A stretch of DNA of 64,000 nt from CAWJLE01 sp963843645 (GTDB lineage Bacteria; Chloroflexota; Anaerolineae; DAOTYC01), in NCBI GenBank assembly GCA_963843645.1, contig CAWJLE010000002.1, positions 186,001 through 250,000 of the forward strand. The letters run 5' to 3'. A program made the position numbers and the translations under genes. A model generated the notes under the pieces. The model made no database searches, had not been told where the DNA came from, and saw nothing but the letters and a program-made list of their open reading frames with translations. This document shows positions 1 through 7,931 of the stretch, one piece after another. Positions within the stretch are counted from its first letter, which is position 1. Each line of letters begins with the position of its first letter.

Positions 1-5
1 CGCCG

Positions 6-1019
6 GTGCCCGACAACCTGCGCGACACCCCGCGGCTGTCCGGACTGCGCGAGCTGTACCTGCTGCTGACCGGGGACTACGACCTGCAGGGCGTGTTCCA
101 CGGCGAGCGCGTGCAGCTGGCCAACGTCACCACGACCACGGTCACCAGTGTGGTCAAAAACGCCATGAACGTCGTCATGCTCGAGTACTTCAACCAGAAC
201 CCCAAGTGGTGGGCGCCGATCGTGCACGAAGAGGACTTCGCCACCATGGACCAGGTCACCTGGCTGACGACCGGCGGCTTCATCGACCTCCCGACCGTGG
301 CGGAAGGCGACCCCTACACCGAGTTCGAGTGGTCCGACAACGAGGAGACCGCCACCTTCCTCAAGAAAGGCGGGTACGTCGGGATCACCCTGGAAATGAT
401 CGACCGGGACCGCGTCAGCGCCGTGCGGCAGATCCCGCGCAAGCTGGGCGTCAGCGCCTACCGGACCATCAGCGGCCTGGTGGCGGCGCTGTTCACCGCC
501 AACGCCGGCGTCGGGCCGACGCTGAGCGACACCAAAGCCCTGTTCCACACCGACCACAAGAACCTGGGGACGTCCGCCCTGGACGCCAGCTCGTGGGACG
601 GCGTGGTGCAGAGCATGTTCAAGCAGCCGGAAGCGACCAGCGAAAAGCCGCTGGGCATCCGGCCGGCCTACATCCTGGTGCCGATCGAGCTGGAAAAGAC
701 GGCGCTGACGCTGTTCACCAGCCCGCTGCTGCCGGGGACGGCGAACAACGACGTGAACGTGCGGCAGCTGCCGGGCGACCGGGTGATCACCGTGCCGGAG
801 TGGACCGACGCCCAGGACTGGGCCGCGGCAGCCGACCCGGTGCAAGCCCAGGGCGTGTGCATCGGGTACCGCTTCGGGCGGGCGCCGGAGCTGTTCGTGG
901 CGGACGACGCGCTGACGGGGAGCATGTTCACGAACGACGAGATGCGGATCAAGGCGCGGTTCGTGGTGGCCGTGGGCGTGGGCGACTTCCGGGCGCTGTA
1001 CAAGAACAACGTGGCGTAA
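6..1019 (+). CDS. Phage major capsid protein, Mu gpT-like (5' end may lie outside the window)
   Basis: This is probably the HK97-fold major head protein of a phage or prophage. The phrase LFHTDHKNLGT near residue 178, followed by a conserved block ending in RPAYILVPIELEKTA, is typical of Mu-like major head subunits (gpT family). The frame stays open to the left edge, so the GTG at 6 is only the first start visible. In many phages this domain is the C-terminal half of a protease-capsid fusion, and the upstream part is not visible. Small phage-type genes follow on the same strand. The capsid assignment is fairly safe from motif and context; the true start is unknown. Confidence 0.75.
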   Translation: MPDNLRDTPRLSGLRELYLLLTGDYDLQGVFHGERVQLANVTTTTVTSVVKNAMNVVMLEYFNQNPKWWAPIVHEEDFATMDQVTWLTTGGFIDLPTVAEGDPYTEFEWSDNEETATFLKKGGYVGITLEMIDRDRVSAVRQIPRKLGVSAYRTISGLVAALFTANAGVGPTLSDTKALFHTDHKNLGTSALDASSWDGVVQSMFKQPEATSEKPLGIRPAYILVPIELEKTALTLFTSPLLPGTANNDVNVRQLPGDRVITVPEWTDAQDWAAAADPVQAQGVCIGYRFGRAPELFVADDALTGSMFTNDEMRIKARFVVAVGVGDFRALYKNNVA

Positions 1020-1252
1020 GGGCGTTTGAACGTTGGAAGTTGGAACGTTCAGTAACGACGCCGGGACGATGTCGTAGTTGACGAGGAGAACCCTTTAGCG
1101 AGCGCCGGGTGTGTGCCCGCAGCGGCACATCATTGCGGCGCAGGGAGAGGGACCACGCGGGGGCAAGCCGGTCGCACTGTCCGCCTGGCCAGCTGACAGC
1201 AGAGAGGGCTGAGCGCTGAGCGCTCCCCACAACTTACCTCGAGGAGGACGAG
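1020..1252. other. Spacer after the capsid gene with short repeats, no gene seen
   Basis: The spacer starts with spaced GAACGTT copies (about 1024-1050). Near 1188-1225 it has a TCAGC/GCTGA-rich stretch of the kind found in other gaps of this module. It ends in a good ribosome binding site, GAGGAGG at 1241-1247, for the next gene. No convincing reading frame is present. Confidence 0.5.
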
Positions 1253-1720
1253 ATGGAGCGGGAGATGAGGCAACAGGACGTGTGGGTGGCGGTGGCCGTG
1301 TGCGTGGCGGCGATCGCGTTGGGGTTGTTGGTGGGTGGGTTGGGGAGCGGCCAGGCGGGCGGGCCGGCCCACGTGGAGGCCTCGGCCAGCCAGGCCGGCG
1401 TCATCGGCGTGACCACGTTCACGGGGTTGGCGGTGTCGCCGGCGCCGGTGCAGGTGATCACCCAGGACGCCACCATCCGCGCCATCGGGAGCAACCAGCC
1501 GATCAGCGCGACGGCGGCGACGAGCACAAGCGCGATCCAGACGGCGGGGGTGCCGCGCGGGCAGGTGCTGTTCGTGACGAACGTGGGCGCGCAGACCATC
1601 ACCATCACGGACACCGGGGCGACGGTGCTGAGCGGCAACGCCGCCCTGGGGCAACACGACGTGCTGGAGCTGGTGTTCGACGGGAGCAACTGGCTGCAGG
1701 TGGGCAAGAGCGACAATTGA
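1253..1720 (+). CDS. Membrane-anchored beta-rich protein of the phage module, unknown function
   Basis: The 155-residue product has one membrane segment (about residues 11-31, VAVAVCVAAIALGLLVGGLG). A small beta-rich domain with alternating Thr/Val/Ile follows to the end, with stretches such as QTITITDTGATVLSG. GAGGAGG lies five bases before the ATG and fixes the start. The order, N-terminal anchor then external beta domain, suggests a protein displayed at the membrane or on the virion. I do not recognise a family. It lies between the capsid gene and a holin-like gene. Confidence 0.55.
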   Translation: MEREMRQQDVWVAVAVCVAAIALGLLVGGLGSGQAGGPAHVEASASQAGVIGVTTFTGLAVSPAPVQVITQDATIRAIGSNQPISATAATSTSAIQTAGVPRGQVLFVTNVGAQTITITDTGATVLSGNAALGQHDVLELVFDGSNWLQVGKSDN

Positions 1721-1852
1721 GCGATCAGCAATCAGCGGTCAGCAATCAGCGGTCAGCAATCAGCGGTCAGCGGTCGGCAACGACAGGGACCCGCGCGACC
1801 GGGGAGGGTTTTGCTGAGAGCTGACAGCTGAGAGCTTTCTTGGAGGTGCGGA
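1721..1852. repeat. TCAGC/GCTGA spacer repeat (copy 1)
   Basis: About 110 bases are built from direct copies of AATCAGCGGTCAGC and then the opposite orientation, GAGAGCTGACAGCTGAGAGC. The arms can pair around a GC-rich centre, giving a long hairpin between two phage genes. The same design recurs at 4103-4237 and 5977-6093. The stretch ends with TTGGAGGTGC, the binding site of the next gene. Confidence 0.6.
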
Positions 1853-2242
1853 GTGACACTGGAGCAGTTTTTGACGTACGCGAGCGGGGAAGGGGTGAAC
1901 GCGGTGGTGGGGTTCATCCTGGCGTTCGTGCTGGAGCTGGCGCCGAAGTTCGAGACGTACCCGCCGCGGCAGAAGCGGCTGATCACGATGGGGCTGAGCT
2001 TCGTGGTGCCGGTGGCCGCGACGGGCGGGCTGCTCGTGCTGCAGGCGGCCACCCAGGGCCGCCCCTACCCCACCGGGGTGGAGACGGTCAACCTGGTGTG
2101 GCGGGCGCTGGCGGCGGGGTTCGCGGCGTTCTTCGGCAGCCAGGCGGGGCACGCGGCGCTGTTGCCGGCCACGGCGCGGACGCTGAGCGGGATGGTGGCG
2201 CGCGCAGCGAGCGGGACGAAGCCGTCCACGTGGGCGGGATGA
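1853..2242 (+). CDS. Holin-like small membrane protein
   Basis: The product is 129 residues with three hydrophobic segments (about 17-32, 45-66 and 80-100) and a positively charged tail. It starts at GTG 1853, eight bases after TTGGAGG. Its size, segment number and place in a phage module fit a holin, which would permit lysis by forming holes in the inner membrane. No endolysin is visible nearby, so the role is inferred from topology only. It could also be another small phage membrane protein. Confidence 0.5.
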   Translation: MTLEQFLTYASGEGVNAVVGFILAFVLELAPKFETYPPRQKRLITMGLSFVVPVAATGGLLVLQAATQGRPYPTGVETVNLVWRALAAGFAAFFGSQAGHAALLPATARTLSGMVARAASGTKPSTWAG

Positions 2243-2330
2243 GCTGACCTCCGGATCCCCTGGAGGACGTCCACGGGACCCGTGGTTGGACAGGTACGGG
2301 ACCCGCAGGGCTATCAGTTTGCGCCGGCCG

Positions 2331-2405
2331 AACAAGGTCCCTGGGGGGCGTTGGGGATGCGCTCCCCAGGGGCGAAGGTAGACCCCGGCCTGCAACGGCC
2401 GGGGT
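2331..2405 (+). terminator. Two GC-rich hairpins upstream of the small-gene cluster
   Basis: The first stem pairs CCCTGGGG near 2339 with TCCCCAGGG near 2373. The second pairs ACCCCGGCC (2382-2390) with GGCCGGGGT (2397-2405) across a six-base loop. Neither is followed by a run of T, so they may be processing or attenuation structures rather than intrinsic terminators. They separate the holin-like gene from the next cluster. Confidence 0.4.
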
Positions 2406-2423
2406 GAAGGGAGACAAGACAAA

Positions 2424-2636
2424 GTGGGCGTACCGAAAGAAGTCAACGACGTGTGTCGGGCGTACGGGCTGCGAGTGGGGGACGTGCGAGGGTACATGGT
2501 GACCCCGGACTACGTGCGGGTGACATTGGCGGACGGGCGGCGCTACCAGGTGGGGCGGCTGCCGAACCTCTCTCCCTACCCGGTCTCCGACCGCCCTGAG
2601 AAGGGAGAGGAGAAGGGCGGACGACGTCATGGGTGA
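2424..2636 (+). CDS. Small conserved-type phage protein A (paralogue of 2885-3136)
   Basis: The 70-residue product begins at GTG 2424. Its core aligns with the protein encoded at 2885-3136: VCRAYGLRVGDVRGYMVTPD here and ACEAAGIAASELAAYRITAD there, followed by a strand and a DGR(R/K)Y/W turn in both. This points to a small alpha-beta domain that duplicated within the module. The tail is rich in Lys, Glu and Gly. The stop overlaps the start of the next gene. Function unknown. Confidence 0.5.
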   Translation: MGVPKEVNDVCRAYGLRVGDVRGYMVTPDYVRVTLADGRRYQVGRLPNLSPYPVSDRPEKGEEKGGRRHG

Positions 2637-2892
2637 GCGGACGAGCCGGCTGCAACCGGCCCGGAACGTCGTCACGGCCGTAGTGTGTGTGGGCTGCGCG
2701 ACGTGCGTGCACCTGCAGAAGTTCCCGGACACACTGCGCTGCGAACGGCCGGATGGTCCGGTGTTCGACGTGCGGTGGGACAGCGGCGTATGGGAGACGA
2801 GCTGCCATTTCAAGTACACGGACCGGCGGCTGATTGCGAGCACGACAGTGAAGCGCGTCCGAGATCTCGACAAGGAGGAGTCCCATGACTGA
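2629..2892 (+). CDS. Small cysteine-rich protein, possible metal-binding knuckle
   Basis: This 87-residue protein has the motif CVGCATC (about residues 20-26), then LRCERP near 37 and a further Cys in ETSCHF near 60. The Cys pairs suggest one zinc-binding site. The gene overlaps both neighbours (start inside the previous stop, stop inside the next start), so the three are probably translated together. AAGGAGG lies just before the next start. No family recognised. Confidence 0.5.
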   Translation: MGERTSRLQPARNVVTAVVCVGCATCVHLQKFPDTLRCERPDGPVFDVRWDSGVWETSCHFKYTDRRLIASTTVKRVRDLDKEESHD

Positions 2893-3136
2893 GGAAATGC
2901 AGTTGGTACACGACGCGTGCGAGGCGGCGGGGATCGCGGCGAGCGAGCTGGCGGCGTACCGGATCACGGCGGACCAGGTGCGGCTGGTGGCGAAGGACGG
3001 GCGCAAGTGGGTGGCCGACATCGTCCGGCTGAACCCGGAGTTTACGGCGACGCCGGCGGCGGTCGGGCGCGGGTCGGGTGGGCGGGAAGTCCCGCGTACT
3101 CGGGCGACGGCCTCGCGGAAGAAGCGCGGTGGGTAA
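2885..3136 (+). CDS. Small conserved-type phage protein B (paralogue of 2424-2636)
   Basis: The 83-residue product repeats the fold of the 2424-2636 protein: a helix (LVHDACEAAGI), then ELAAYRITADQVRLV and DGRKWVADIV. The tail from about residue 55 is basic and Gly/Arg-rich. The start is the ATG after ACAAGGAGGAGTCCC. The two paralogues lie either side of a Cys-rich protein, all overlapping, which suggests one functional unit of unknown role. Confidence 0.5.
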   Translation: MTEEMQLVHDACEAAGIAASELAAYRITADQVRLVAKDGRKWVADIVRLNPEFTATPAAVGRGSGGREVPRTRATASRKKRGG

Positions 3137-3836
3137 AGGGCTGCGGCCGCCGCCGCGGGAGTGGCTGCGGGAGCAGATACGGGCGGGGCGGTCGCGGGCG
3201 GAGCTGGCGGACGAGTGGGGGCAGCGGAGCGGGCAGGCCGTCAGCGCGGCGCAGATCGGCGTGTGGTGCCGGCGGTACGGCATCTTCGGCGCCCGATCCG
3301 CGCCCAGCCCGCGCAAGCTGCCCCCGCCGGCGAGAGAGTGGCTGGCGGCGCGGCTGGACCAGACGTTGCAAGAGATCGCCACGGCCGCGGGGACCTCGCC
3401 GAACGTGGTGAGCCGGTGGCTGGCGGAGCTGGGCCTGACGCGGACGTATCGCGGCACACCCACACAGGCGCGGATCATGGGCATCATCGCGCCGGGCGGG
3501 ACCGCGGCGGAAGCGCGGGCCTGGCTGACAGAGCGGGCGACCACGCCGGCGGTGGAGATCGCGGCGGAGCTGGGGGCCAGCTACCAGGTCGTCCACCCGC
3601 TGATGGAGGCCTTCGGTGTGGCGTACGAGCCCGTGCGGCGACCGCGGCCGAAAGGGCAAGGGTCGGTGTACGAGCGGTGGGCGGCGGGCGAAGAGTGGGC
3701 GCAGCGAGACTGTCCGCGCTGCCCCTACCAGGCGGAATGCCGGCGCCTGGAGCCCACCGGCCGGCCGCTGCGGTGCGAGACCGGCAGCGTGGAGTACGAA
3801 CGAGCGTTCGAAGGAAAGGAGCGGGTAACGGCATGA
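3129..3836 (+). CDS. Triple helix-turn-helix protein with C-terminal Cys cluster
   Basis: Three related helix-turn-helix-like units follow one another: about residues 8-52, 60-98 (LQEIATAAGTSPNVVSRWLA) and 105-150. Each is preceded by a PPPxEWL- or AEARAWL-like helix. The C-terminus holds CPRCPYQAEC and a final RCE, a likely zinc site. The protein is therefore a probable DNA-binding phage protein, either a late regulator or a small terminase-like factor. The frame is open from 3078; I prefer GTG 3129 because it overlaps the upstream stop, as elsewhere in this cluster. Exact role unknown. Confidence 0.6.
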   Translation: MGKGLRPPPREWLREQIRAGRSRAELADEWGQRSGQAVSAAQIGVWCRRYGIFGARSAPSPRKLPPPAREWLAARLDQTLQEIATAAGTSPNVVSRWLAELGLTRTYRGTPTQARIMGIIAPGGTAAEARAWLTERATTPAVEIAAELGASYQVVHPLMEAFGVAYEPVRRPRPKGQGSVYERWAAGEEWAQRDCPRCPYQAECRRLEPTGRPLRCETGSVEYERAFEGKERVTA

Positions 3837-4102
3837 CGATCGCGGTGAAGGCGACACAAGAGAGCGTGCAGGTGAAGGACAAGCCGGGGCTGCTGTACGC
3901 GGTGGTGCTGACGGCGGGGGCGGACGCGGCGAGCGTGACCGTGTACAACAACACGGCGGGCTCGGGGGACAAGGTGTGCGTGCTGAAGGCGGCGGCGGGG
4001 ACGACGGCGAGCTGGTGCCCGGCGCTGGCGATCGCGTGCGGCGGCGGGCTGTACGCGGCGGTGACCGGGACGACGCCGGACGTGTCGATCGCGTACGTGT
4101 GA
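3833..4102 (+). CDS. Small beta-rich phage protein, possible decoration protein
   Basis: The start codon at 3833 overlaps the previous stop in an ATGA, with AAGGAAAGGAG ahead of it. The 89-residue product is almost entirely alternating hydrophobic and Thr/Ala residues (for example LLYAVVLTAGADAASVTVYN). This fits a single beta-sandwich such as a capsid decoration or head-fibre domain. Two Cys (KVCVL, SWCPAL) could form a disulfide. Role inferred from composition and place only. Confidence 0.5.
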   Translation: MTIAVKATQESVQVKDKPGLLYAVVLTAGADAASVTVYNNTAGSGDKVCVLKAAAGTTASWCPALAIACGGGLYAAVTGTTPDVSIAYV

Positions 4103-4237
4103 GACAGCGGTCAGCTGTCAGCATTCAGCTCTCAGCTGTCAGCAGAAGCCTCACCGGCCGTGAGGGTCGTTGTCATTGCTGATCGCTGATCGCTGACCGC
4201 TGAGAGCTGAATGCTGACAGCTGAGTGCTGAGAGCTC
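4103..4237. repeat. TCAGC/GCTGA spacer repeat (copy 2)
   Basis: A long imperfect hairpin is built of CAGCTGTCAGC-type units around a unique centre that includes GAAGCCTCACCGGCCGTGAG. The centre and flanks recur in reverse orientation at 5977-6093, so these two spacers are inverted copies of one another about 1.9 kb apart. Confidence 0.65.
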
Positions 4238-4252
4238 GTCGGGGAGGGTGCG

Positions 4253-4387
4253 GTGAGAGAGCTGGTGTGGGTGGTGGGGTACGCGGTGGTCACGGCGCTG
4301 CTGGCGTATGGACTGGGCAGGCGGCTCCGCCAGGCTGTCCGCCCGGCACAGGCCGCCGGACAGCGTGCGAGGCGGAACGGAGATTGA
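4253..4387 (+). CDS. Very small single-span membrane protein
   Basis: GTG 4253 follows GGGGAGGG at a good distance and opens a 44-codon frame. The product has one hydrophobic helix (LVWVVGYAVVTALLAYGLG) and a strongly basic tail rich in Arg. Such proteins in phage modules include spanin or holin partners, but nothing here decides between these. It sits directly ahead of the gene at 4391 with a three-base gap. Confidence 0.45.
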   Translation: MRELVWVVGYAVVTALLAYGLGRRLRQAVRPAQAAGQRARRNGD

Positions 4388-4390
4388 GCG

Positions 4391-4597
4391 GTGAAGGTGA
4401 CGATCGTGCGGTATGGGAAGAAGGTGTCGTTCGGGCACTTCTGCAACGAGGAGGCCCACGTCACGGTGGAAGTAGAGCCGGGCGAAGACGTGATCGCCGC
4501 GTTGAACACAGCCCGGGCGGCGGTCGATGCGACGCTGGCGCAGAGTGAGGCAGAACGGGACGCGGCGTTTGGACTGGATGAAGAGCCGCCGTTCTGA
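4391..4597 (+). CDS. Small acidic phage protein, unknown function
   Basis: The 68-residue product starts at GTG 4391. It has a short beta-rich N-terminus (KVTIVRYGKKVSFG), one Cys, then an amphipathic helix (EDVIAALNTARAAVDATLAQ) and an acidic end (DEEPPF). The acidic C-terminal tail resembles tails that bind single-stranded DNA-binding protein partners, but this is only a composition argument. No family recognised. Confidence 0.45.
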   Translation: MKVTIVRYGKKVSFGHFCNEEAHVTVEVEPGEDVIAALNTARAAVDATLAQSEAERDAAFGLDEEPPF

Positions 4598-4674
4598 CCA
4601 ATGGATGTCGGCAATGTGCAGCGACACCGGAACGGTACCGCTGACTGCTGATAGCTGAAAGCTGAGGGCTAACT

Positions 4675-5976
4675 ATGGCGATGACATTGGCGGCACTGGA
4701 AGCGGCGGTGGCGGCGGACCTGGACGACGTGGCGCAGGAGCTGTGGACGACCGGGCAGCTGGAGCGGGCGATCCGGAAAGCGTTGATGCGGTACAGCGAA
4801 GTGCGGCCGCAAGTAGTGATGGGGACCGTTGCCTCCGCGGCGACCCGCGAGTACTCGCTGTCGTCGCTGACGGGGTTGGTGGACGTGCTGCGGGTGGAGT
4901 GGCCGTGGGTGCAGGGGGCGGGGATGACGTATCCGCCGCCGTACGTGGATTTCGACGTGCTGGACGACCGGATTTCGATTGCGCTGCGGACGGCGACGTG
5001 CCCGAAAGTGACGGACGCGCCGCTGCGGGTGACATACACGAAGACACACACGCTGTTGGGGTTGGACGGGGCGGCGGGGACGACCGTACCGGCCGAAGAC
5101 GAAGAGACCCTGATCGTGGGGGCGTGCGCCTACGCCGCGATCCAGCGGGCGCGGACCGTCGTCGAGGCCGTCAACCCCAGCGCCGACACCCCGGAGCTGT
5201 GGCAGAAGTGGGGGGAAGCCCGCCTGGCGGAGTTCGAAGCTGAGCTGGCCCGCCTGCAGGCCCGGAAGAGCGCCAAGGGACCCGGACGGACGACCGTCGT
5301 CGCGCCGGCCGGCGACCCGCGAACGCTGGGGTACCTGCGCGACCTGCTGGAGCTGGACCTCAGCGACGTCGAGAACGTGGTGTGGTCCAGCTGGGAGCTG
5401 GACCGCGCCCTGCGCAAAGCCCTGCAGGAGTACAGCGCCGTGCGGCCGCAGGAATACATCTCGACGCTGGCGGCAGCCGACAGCCGCGAGTACGCGCTGA
5501 CCACGCTGAACGGGCCGCTGGTGGACGTGCAGCGGGTGTGGTGGCCGTACGACGCCGCGGCGCCCGAATATCCGCCGCAGTGGGTGGAGTTCGAGCTGTG
5601 GGACGACAAGACGATCCTGTTTGTGAAGAGCGATCCGGCGCCGCGGTTGGGGGACAAGCCCCTGCGCATCTTCTACACGAAGGTGCACACCATCGAGGAC
5701 CTCGACGGGGCCACGGCGAGCACCTACGGCGCCGAGGACGAAGAAATTCTGCTGGCCGGCGCGGCCGGCTACGCGGCGGCGCAGCGAGCGCGGCAGGCCG
5801 GCGCCGAGTCCGCAGCCAAGTGGACCCGGTGGGGGGACGAGCGGCTGCGGGCCTTCAAAGCCGGCCTGGCGGCGATCGCGCGGCGGATCGAGCGGTACCA
5901 CGACGCCCGCGTGGCCATCCAGTGGCCGGACCTGGAGGCCTTCGACGATAAGCACGAAGGCAGCAAGTGGGCGTGA
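4675..5976 (+). CDS. Internally duplicated head-tail adaptor-like protein
   Basis: The 433 residues are two copies of one domain of about 200 residues. Copy one has ELWTTGQLERAIRKALMRYS near residue 22 and a tryptophan-rich middle. Copy two has VVWSSWELDRALRKALQEYS near residue 240. Both then run VRPQ, REY(S/A)L, PPxxVxFxxxDD, PLRxxYTKxHT and AEDEExL. Each copy resembles phage adaptor (gp6/gp15-type) proteins, helical N-terminus and exposed beta loop. The linker is Gly/Arg/Thr-rich. A fused dimer would give six chains where a ring normally uses twelve; that is inference. Confidence 0.55.
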   Translation: MAMTLAALEAAVAADLDDVAQELWTTGQLERAIRKALMRYSEVRPQVVMGTVASAATREYSLSSLTGLVDVLRVEWPWVQGAGMTYPPPYVDFDVLDDRISIALRTATCPKVTDAPLRVTYTKTHTLLGLDGAAGTTVPAEDEETLIVGACAYAAIQRARTVVEAVNPSADTPELWQKWGEARLAEFEAELARLQARKSAKGPGRTTVVAPAGDPRTLGYLRDLLELDLSDVENVVWSSWELDRALRKALQEYSAVRPQEYISTLAAADSREYALTTLNGPLVDVQRVWWPYDAAAPEYPPQWVEFELWDDKTILFVKSDPAPRLGDKPLRIFYTKVHTIEDLDGATASTYGAEDEEILLAGAAGYAAAQRARQAGAESAAKWTRWGDERLRAFKAGLAAIARRIERYHDARVAIQWPDLEAFDDKHEGSKWA

Positions 5977-6093
5977 AGCGGTCAGCGATCAGCGATCAGC
6001 GGTCAGCGATCAGCAACGACAACGACCCTCACGGCCGGTGAGGCTTCTGCTGACAGCTGAGAGCTGAATGCTGACCGCTGAGAGCTGATCGCT
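5977..6093. repeat. TCAGC/GCTGA spacer repeat (copy 3, inverted relative to copy 2)
   Basis: The spacer begins AGCGGTCAGCGATCAGC and carries the reverse complement of the centre of the 4103-4237 repeat, including CTCACGGCCGGTGAGGCTTC. It ends just before GGGAGGTGGGCG, the binding site for the gene at 6110. Confidence 0.65.
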
Positions 6094-6109
6094 CCTCGGG
6101 AGGTGGGCG

Positions 6110-6811
6110 ATGGAGAGTGACGCGGCGGAGTACGGGGTGACCGTGGAGGTCGCGACGGCGGCGGCCGGCGCGAAGTGGCGGTGGGTGGCCACGCGGGTGC
6201 ACCACCTGACGGCGGGCGAGAACAACGGGAATCACAATCTGTACGTCACGCTGCTGGACGAGAACCTGGCGCGGGCGCGGACGCGCACGGCGTGGATCGC
6301 CTGGCCGACGGAGACCACGTACGAGTACACGATCGAAACGATCCTGCAGGACAAGCCGGAGAATGAGGCGGGCGGCAACGCGCCGCTGTGGAAGCACCAG
6401 GTCGTGAGCTGCGGGGTGAACGTGAACTCGGACGAAGTGAGCGACGTCGTGCGTGGGATCCACACCGAGCATCCGGACGAGCCGCCGGCCACCCCTGGGG
6501 GGAACCTGGGCAACACGCTGTATCACCACTCGTTTCTGGTGGAGTTCACGCGGACGGCGGTAGGCGACCCTGAGCCCACGCCGGACCCGGGCCCGGGCGA
6601 CGAGGACGACGAGGCCTCGGGCGACGAGGACATGCCGGCGTTGGGGGACGTCCCGGAACGGTACTGGGGGTGGATCGAGACGGCGAGCCACGCGCTGAGT
6701 CTGGCCATGTATCGGCTGAACGTGGTGGTGGCGGCCGGGCCGGCGGTCGGAGACCGGGCGGCGCGAGCGGCGGCCGGCGTCGACGAGGTGCGAAAGGCGT
6801 TGACAGGTTAG
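6110..6811 (+). CDS. Phage module protein with beta-rich N-terminal domain
   Basis: Residues 1-150 look like a compact beta domain with the conserved-looking stretch RVHHLTAGENNGNHNLYVTL and later TRTAWIAWP. Residues 152-178 are an acidic Pro/Gly/Asp linker (DPGPGDEDDEASGDED), and the end is helical. The N-terminal pattern resembles domains I associate with phage and Chloroflexota cell-wall-acting proteins, but I cannot name a family. The linker suggests a structural or host-contact protein. Start ATG follows GGGAGGTGGG. Confidence 0.45.
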   Translation: MESDAAEYGVTVEVATAAAGAKWRWVATRVHHLTAGENNGNHNLYVTLLDENLARARTRTAWIAWPTETTYEYTIETILQDKPENEAGGNAPLWKHQVVSCGVNVNSDEVSDVVRGIHTEHPDEPPATPGGNLGNTLYHHSFLVEFTRTAVGDPEPTPDPGPGDEDDEASGDEDMPALGDVPERYWGWIETASHALSLAMYRLNVVVAAGPAVGDRAARAAAGVDEVRKALTG

Positions 6812-6847
6812 AACGTTGGAACGTTGGAACGTGTGAACGAGGTAGTC

Positions 6848-7834
6848 ATGGGCATACACAAGGGGATCGTGCGGGGGTACGAGGCGGGGACGGGGCTGGT
6901 GAGCGTGGAGCTGGTGGGGAGCCATCCGAGCTTCGTGCAAGTGCCGGCCGGGGCGCACCTGGGGGCGGTGAATCTGGTCGACGGGCGGCGGTGCGCGGTG
7001 GTGTTCTTCGACGAGAGTAACGCGCGGGACGGGCTGGTGGTGGCCACGTACGACGTCGTGGCAGACGCGCACCACACCACGCACGAGAGCGGCGGGGCCG
7101 ACGAAATCAGCGTGGCGGGGCTGGCCGGCCAGCTGGCCGAGGCGCAGACGCCCCAAGACTGGACCGCTGCCGGCGAGACCTGGACGTACGCCAGCGCCAC
7201 GACGGTGACCGTAGCCGGCGACGTCACGGGCAAGTACGCCGTGGGCGACAAAGTGCGGCTCAAGCAAGGCGGCGCGTACAAGTACTTCTACGTCGTGAGC
7301 GCCACGTACAGCGCCCCCAACACCACCCTCACCCTGTACGCCGGCTCGGATTACACCGTGGCCAACGCGGCGATCACCGACCAGGCGTACTCGAAGCTGG
7401 CCACGCCCCAGGGCTTTCCGCACTGGTTCTACTACACGCCCACCTGGACCAGCGGGAGCAACCCGCAGCCGGCCAGTCCCGGCCTGCTGCGCGGCCGCTT
7501 CACCCTCAACGGCCGACTGTTGTCGTTCGAGTTCGTACTCGTGTACGGACCGTCGACGACCGCGGGCACCGGGCAATGGATCTTTCAGCTGCCGTGGTCC
7601 ATGGCCGCGTCGGCCTGGTCGTACGACTGGGCGTACAACTTCCGGGCGCAGATCATCGACGCCGGCACGGGCTACTACTCGCCCGGCCTGTGGGGCTATC
7701 CGGCCAGCGCGGCCACGATCTACGTCATGTTCAACAACTCATTCGGCGTGGGCGGCAACCTCCTGCAGGCCACAGTGCCAATGACCTGGGCCAACGGCGA
7801 CGTGCTGCACGTCAGCGGCGAGTACGAGGTGTGA
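6848..7834 (+). CDS. Tail-fibre or baseplate-like protein
   Basis: The product starts at ATG 6848, after CGAGG. Residues 1-60 (GIHKGIVRGYEAGTGLVSVE onward) look like the OB-like N-terminus of baseplate or spike proteins. Then comes HHTTHESGGADEIS, a motif very common in phage tail-fibre proteins, and beta-rich repeats with aromatic residues to the end. The order fits a receptor-contacting fibre. It lies after the adaptor-like gene. The tail assignment is moderately safe; the exact position in the virion is not known. Confidence 0.6.
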   Translation: MGIHKGIVRGYEAGTGLVSVELVGSHPSFVQVPAGAHLGAVNLVDGRRCAVVFFDESNARDGLVVATYDVVADAHHTTHESGGADEISVAGLAGQLAEAQTPQDWTAAGETWTYASATTVTVAGDVTGKYAVGDKVRLKQGGAYKYFYVVSATYSAPNTTLTLYAGSDYTVANAAITDQAYSKLATPQGFPHWFYYTPTWTSGSNPQPASPGLLRGRFTLNGRLLSFEFVLVYGPSTTAGTGQWIFQLPWSMAASAWSYDWAYNFRAQIIDAGTGYYSPGLWGYPASAATIYVMFNNSFGVGGNLLQATVPMTWANGDVLHVSGEYEV

Positions 7835-7837
7835 AAC

Positions 7838-7885
7838 GGGCATTGGAACGTTTGAACGTTTGAACGTTTGAACGTTGGACACCGC
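7838..7885. repeat. Tandem 10-bp GAACGTTT repeat
   Basis: Four copies of TTTGAACGTT follow each other with a 10-base period, one helical turn. Related shorter arrays lie at 1024-1050 and 6809-6835, always just after a stop codon in this module. It may be a protein-binding array or simply a dispersed repeat family. Confidence 0.6.
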
Positions 7886-7931
7886 CTGTACGTCTGTCGG
7901 TGCAGGACGTTGGACTGAGAGGAGCAATGAC

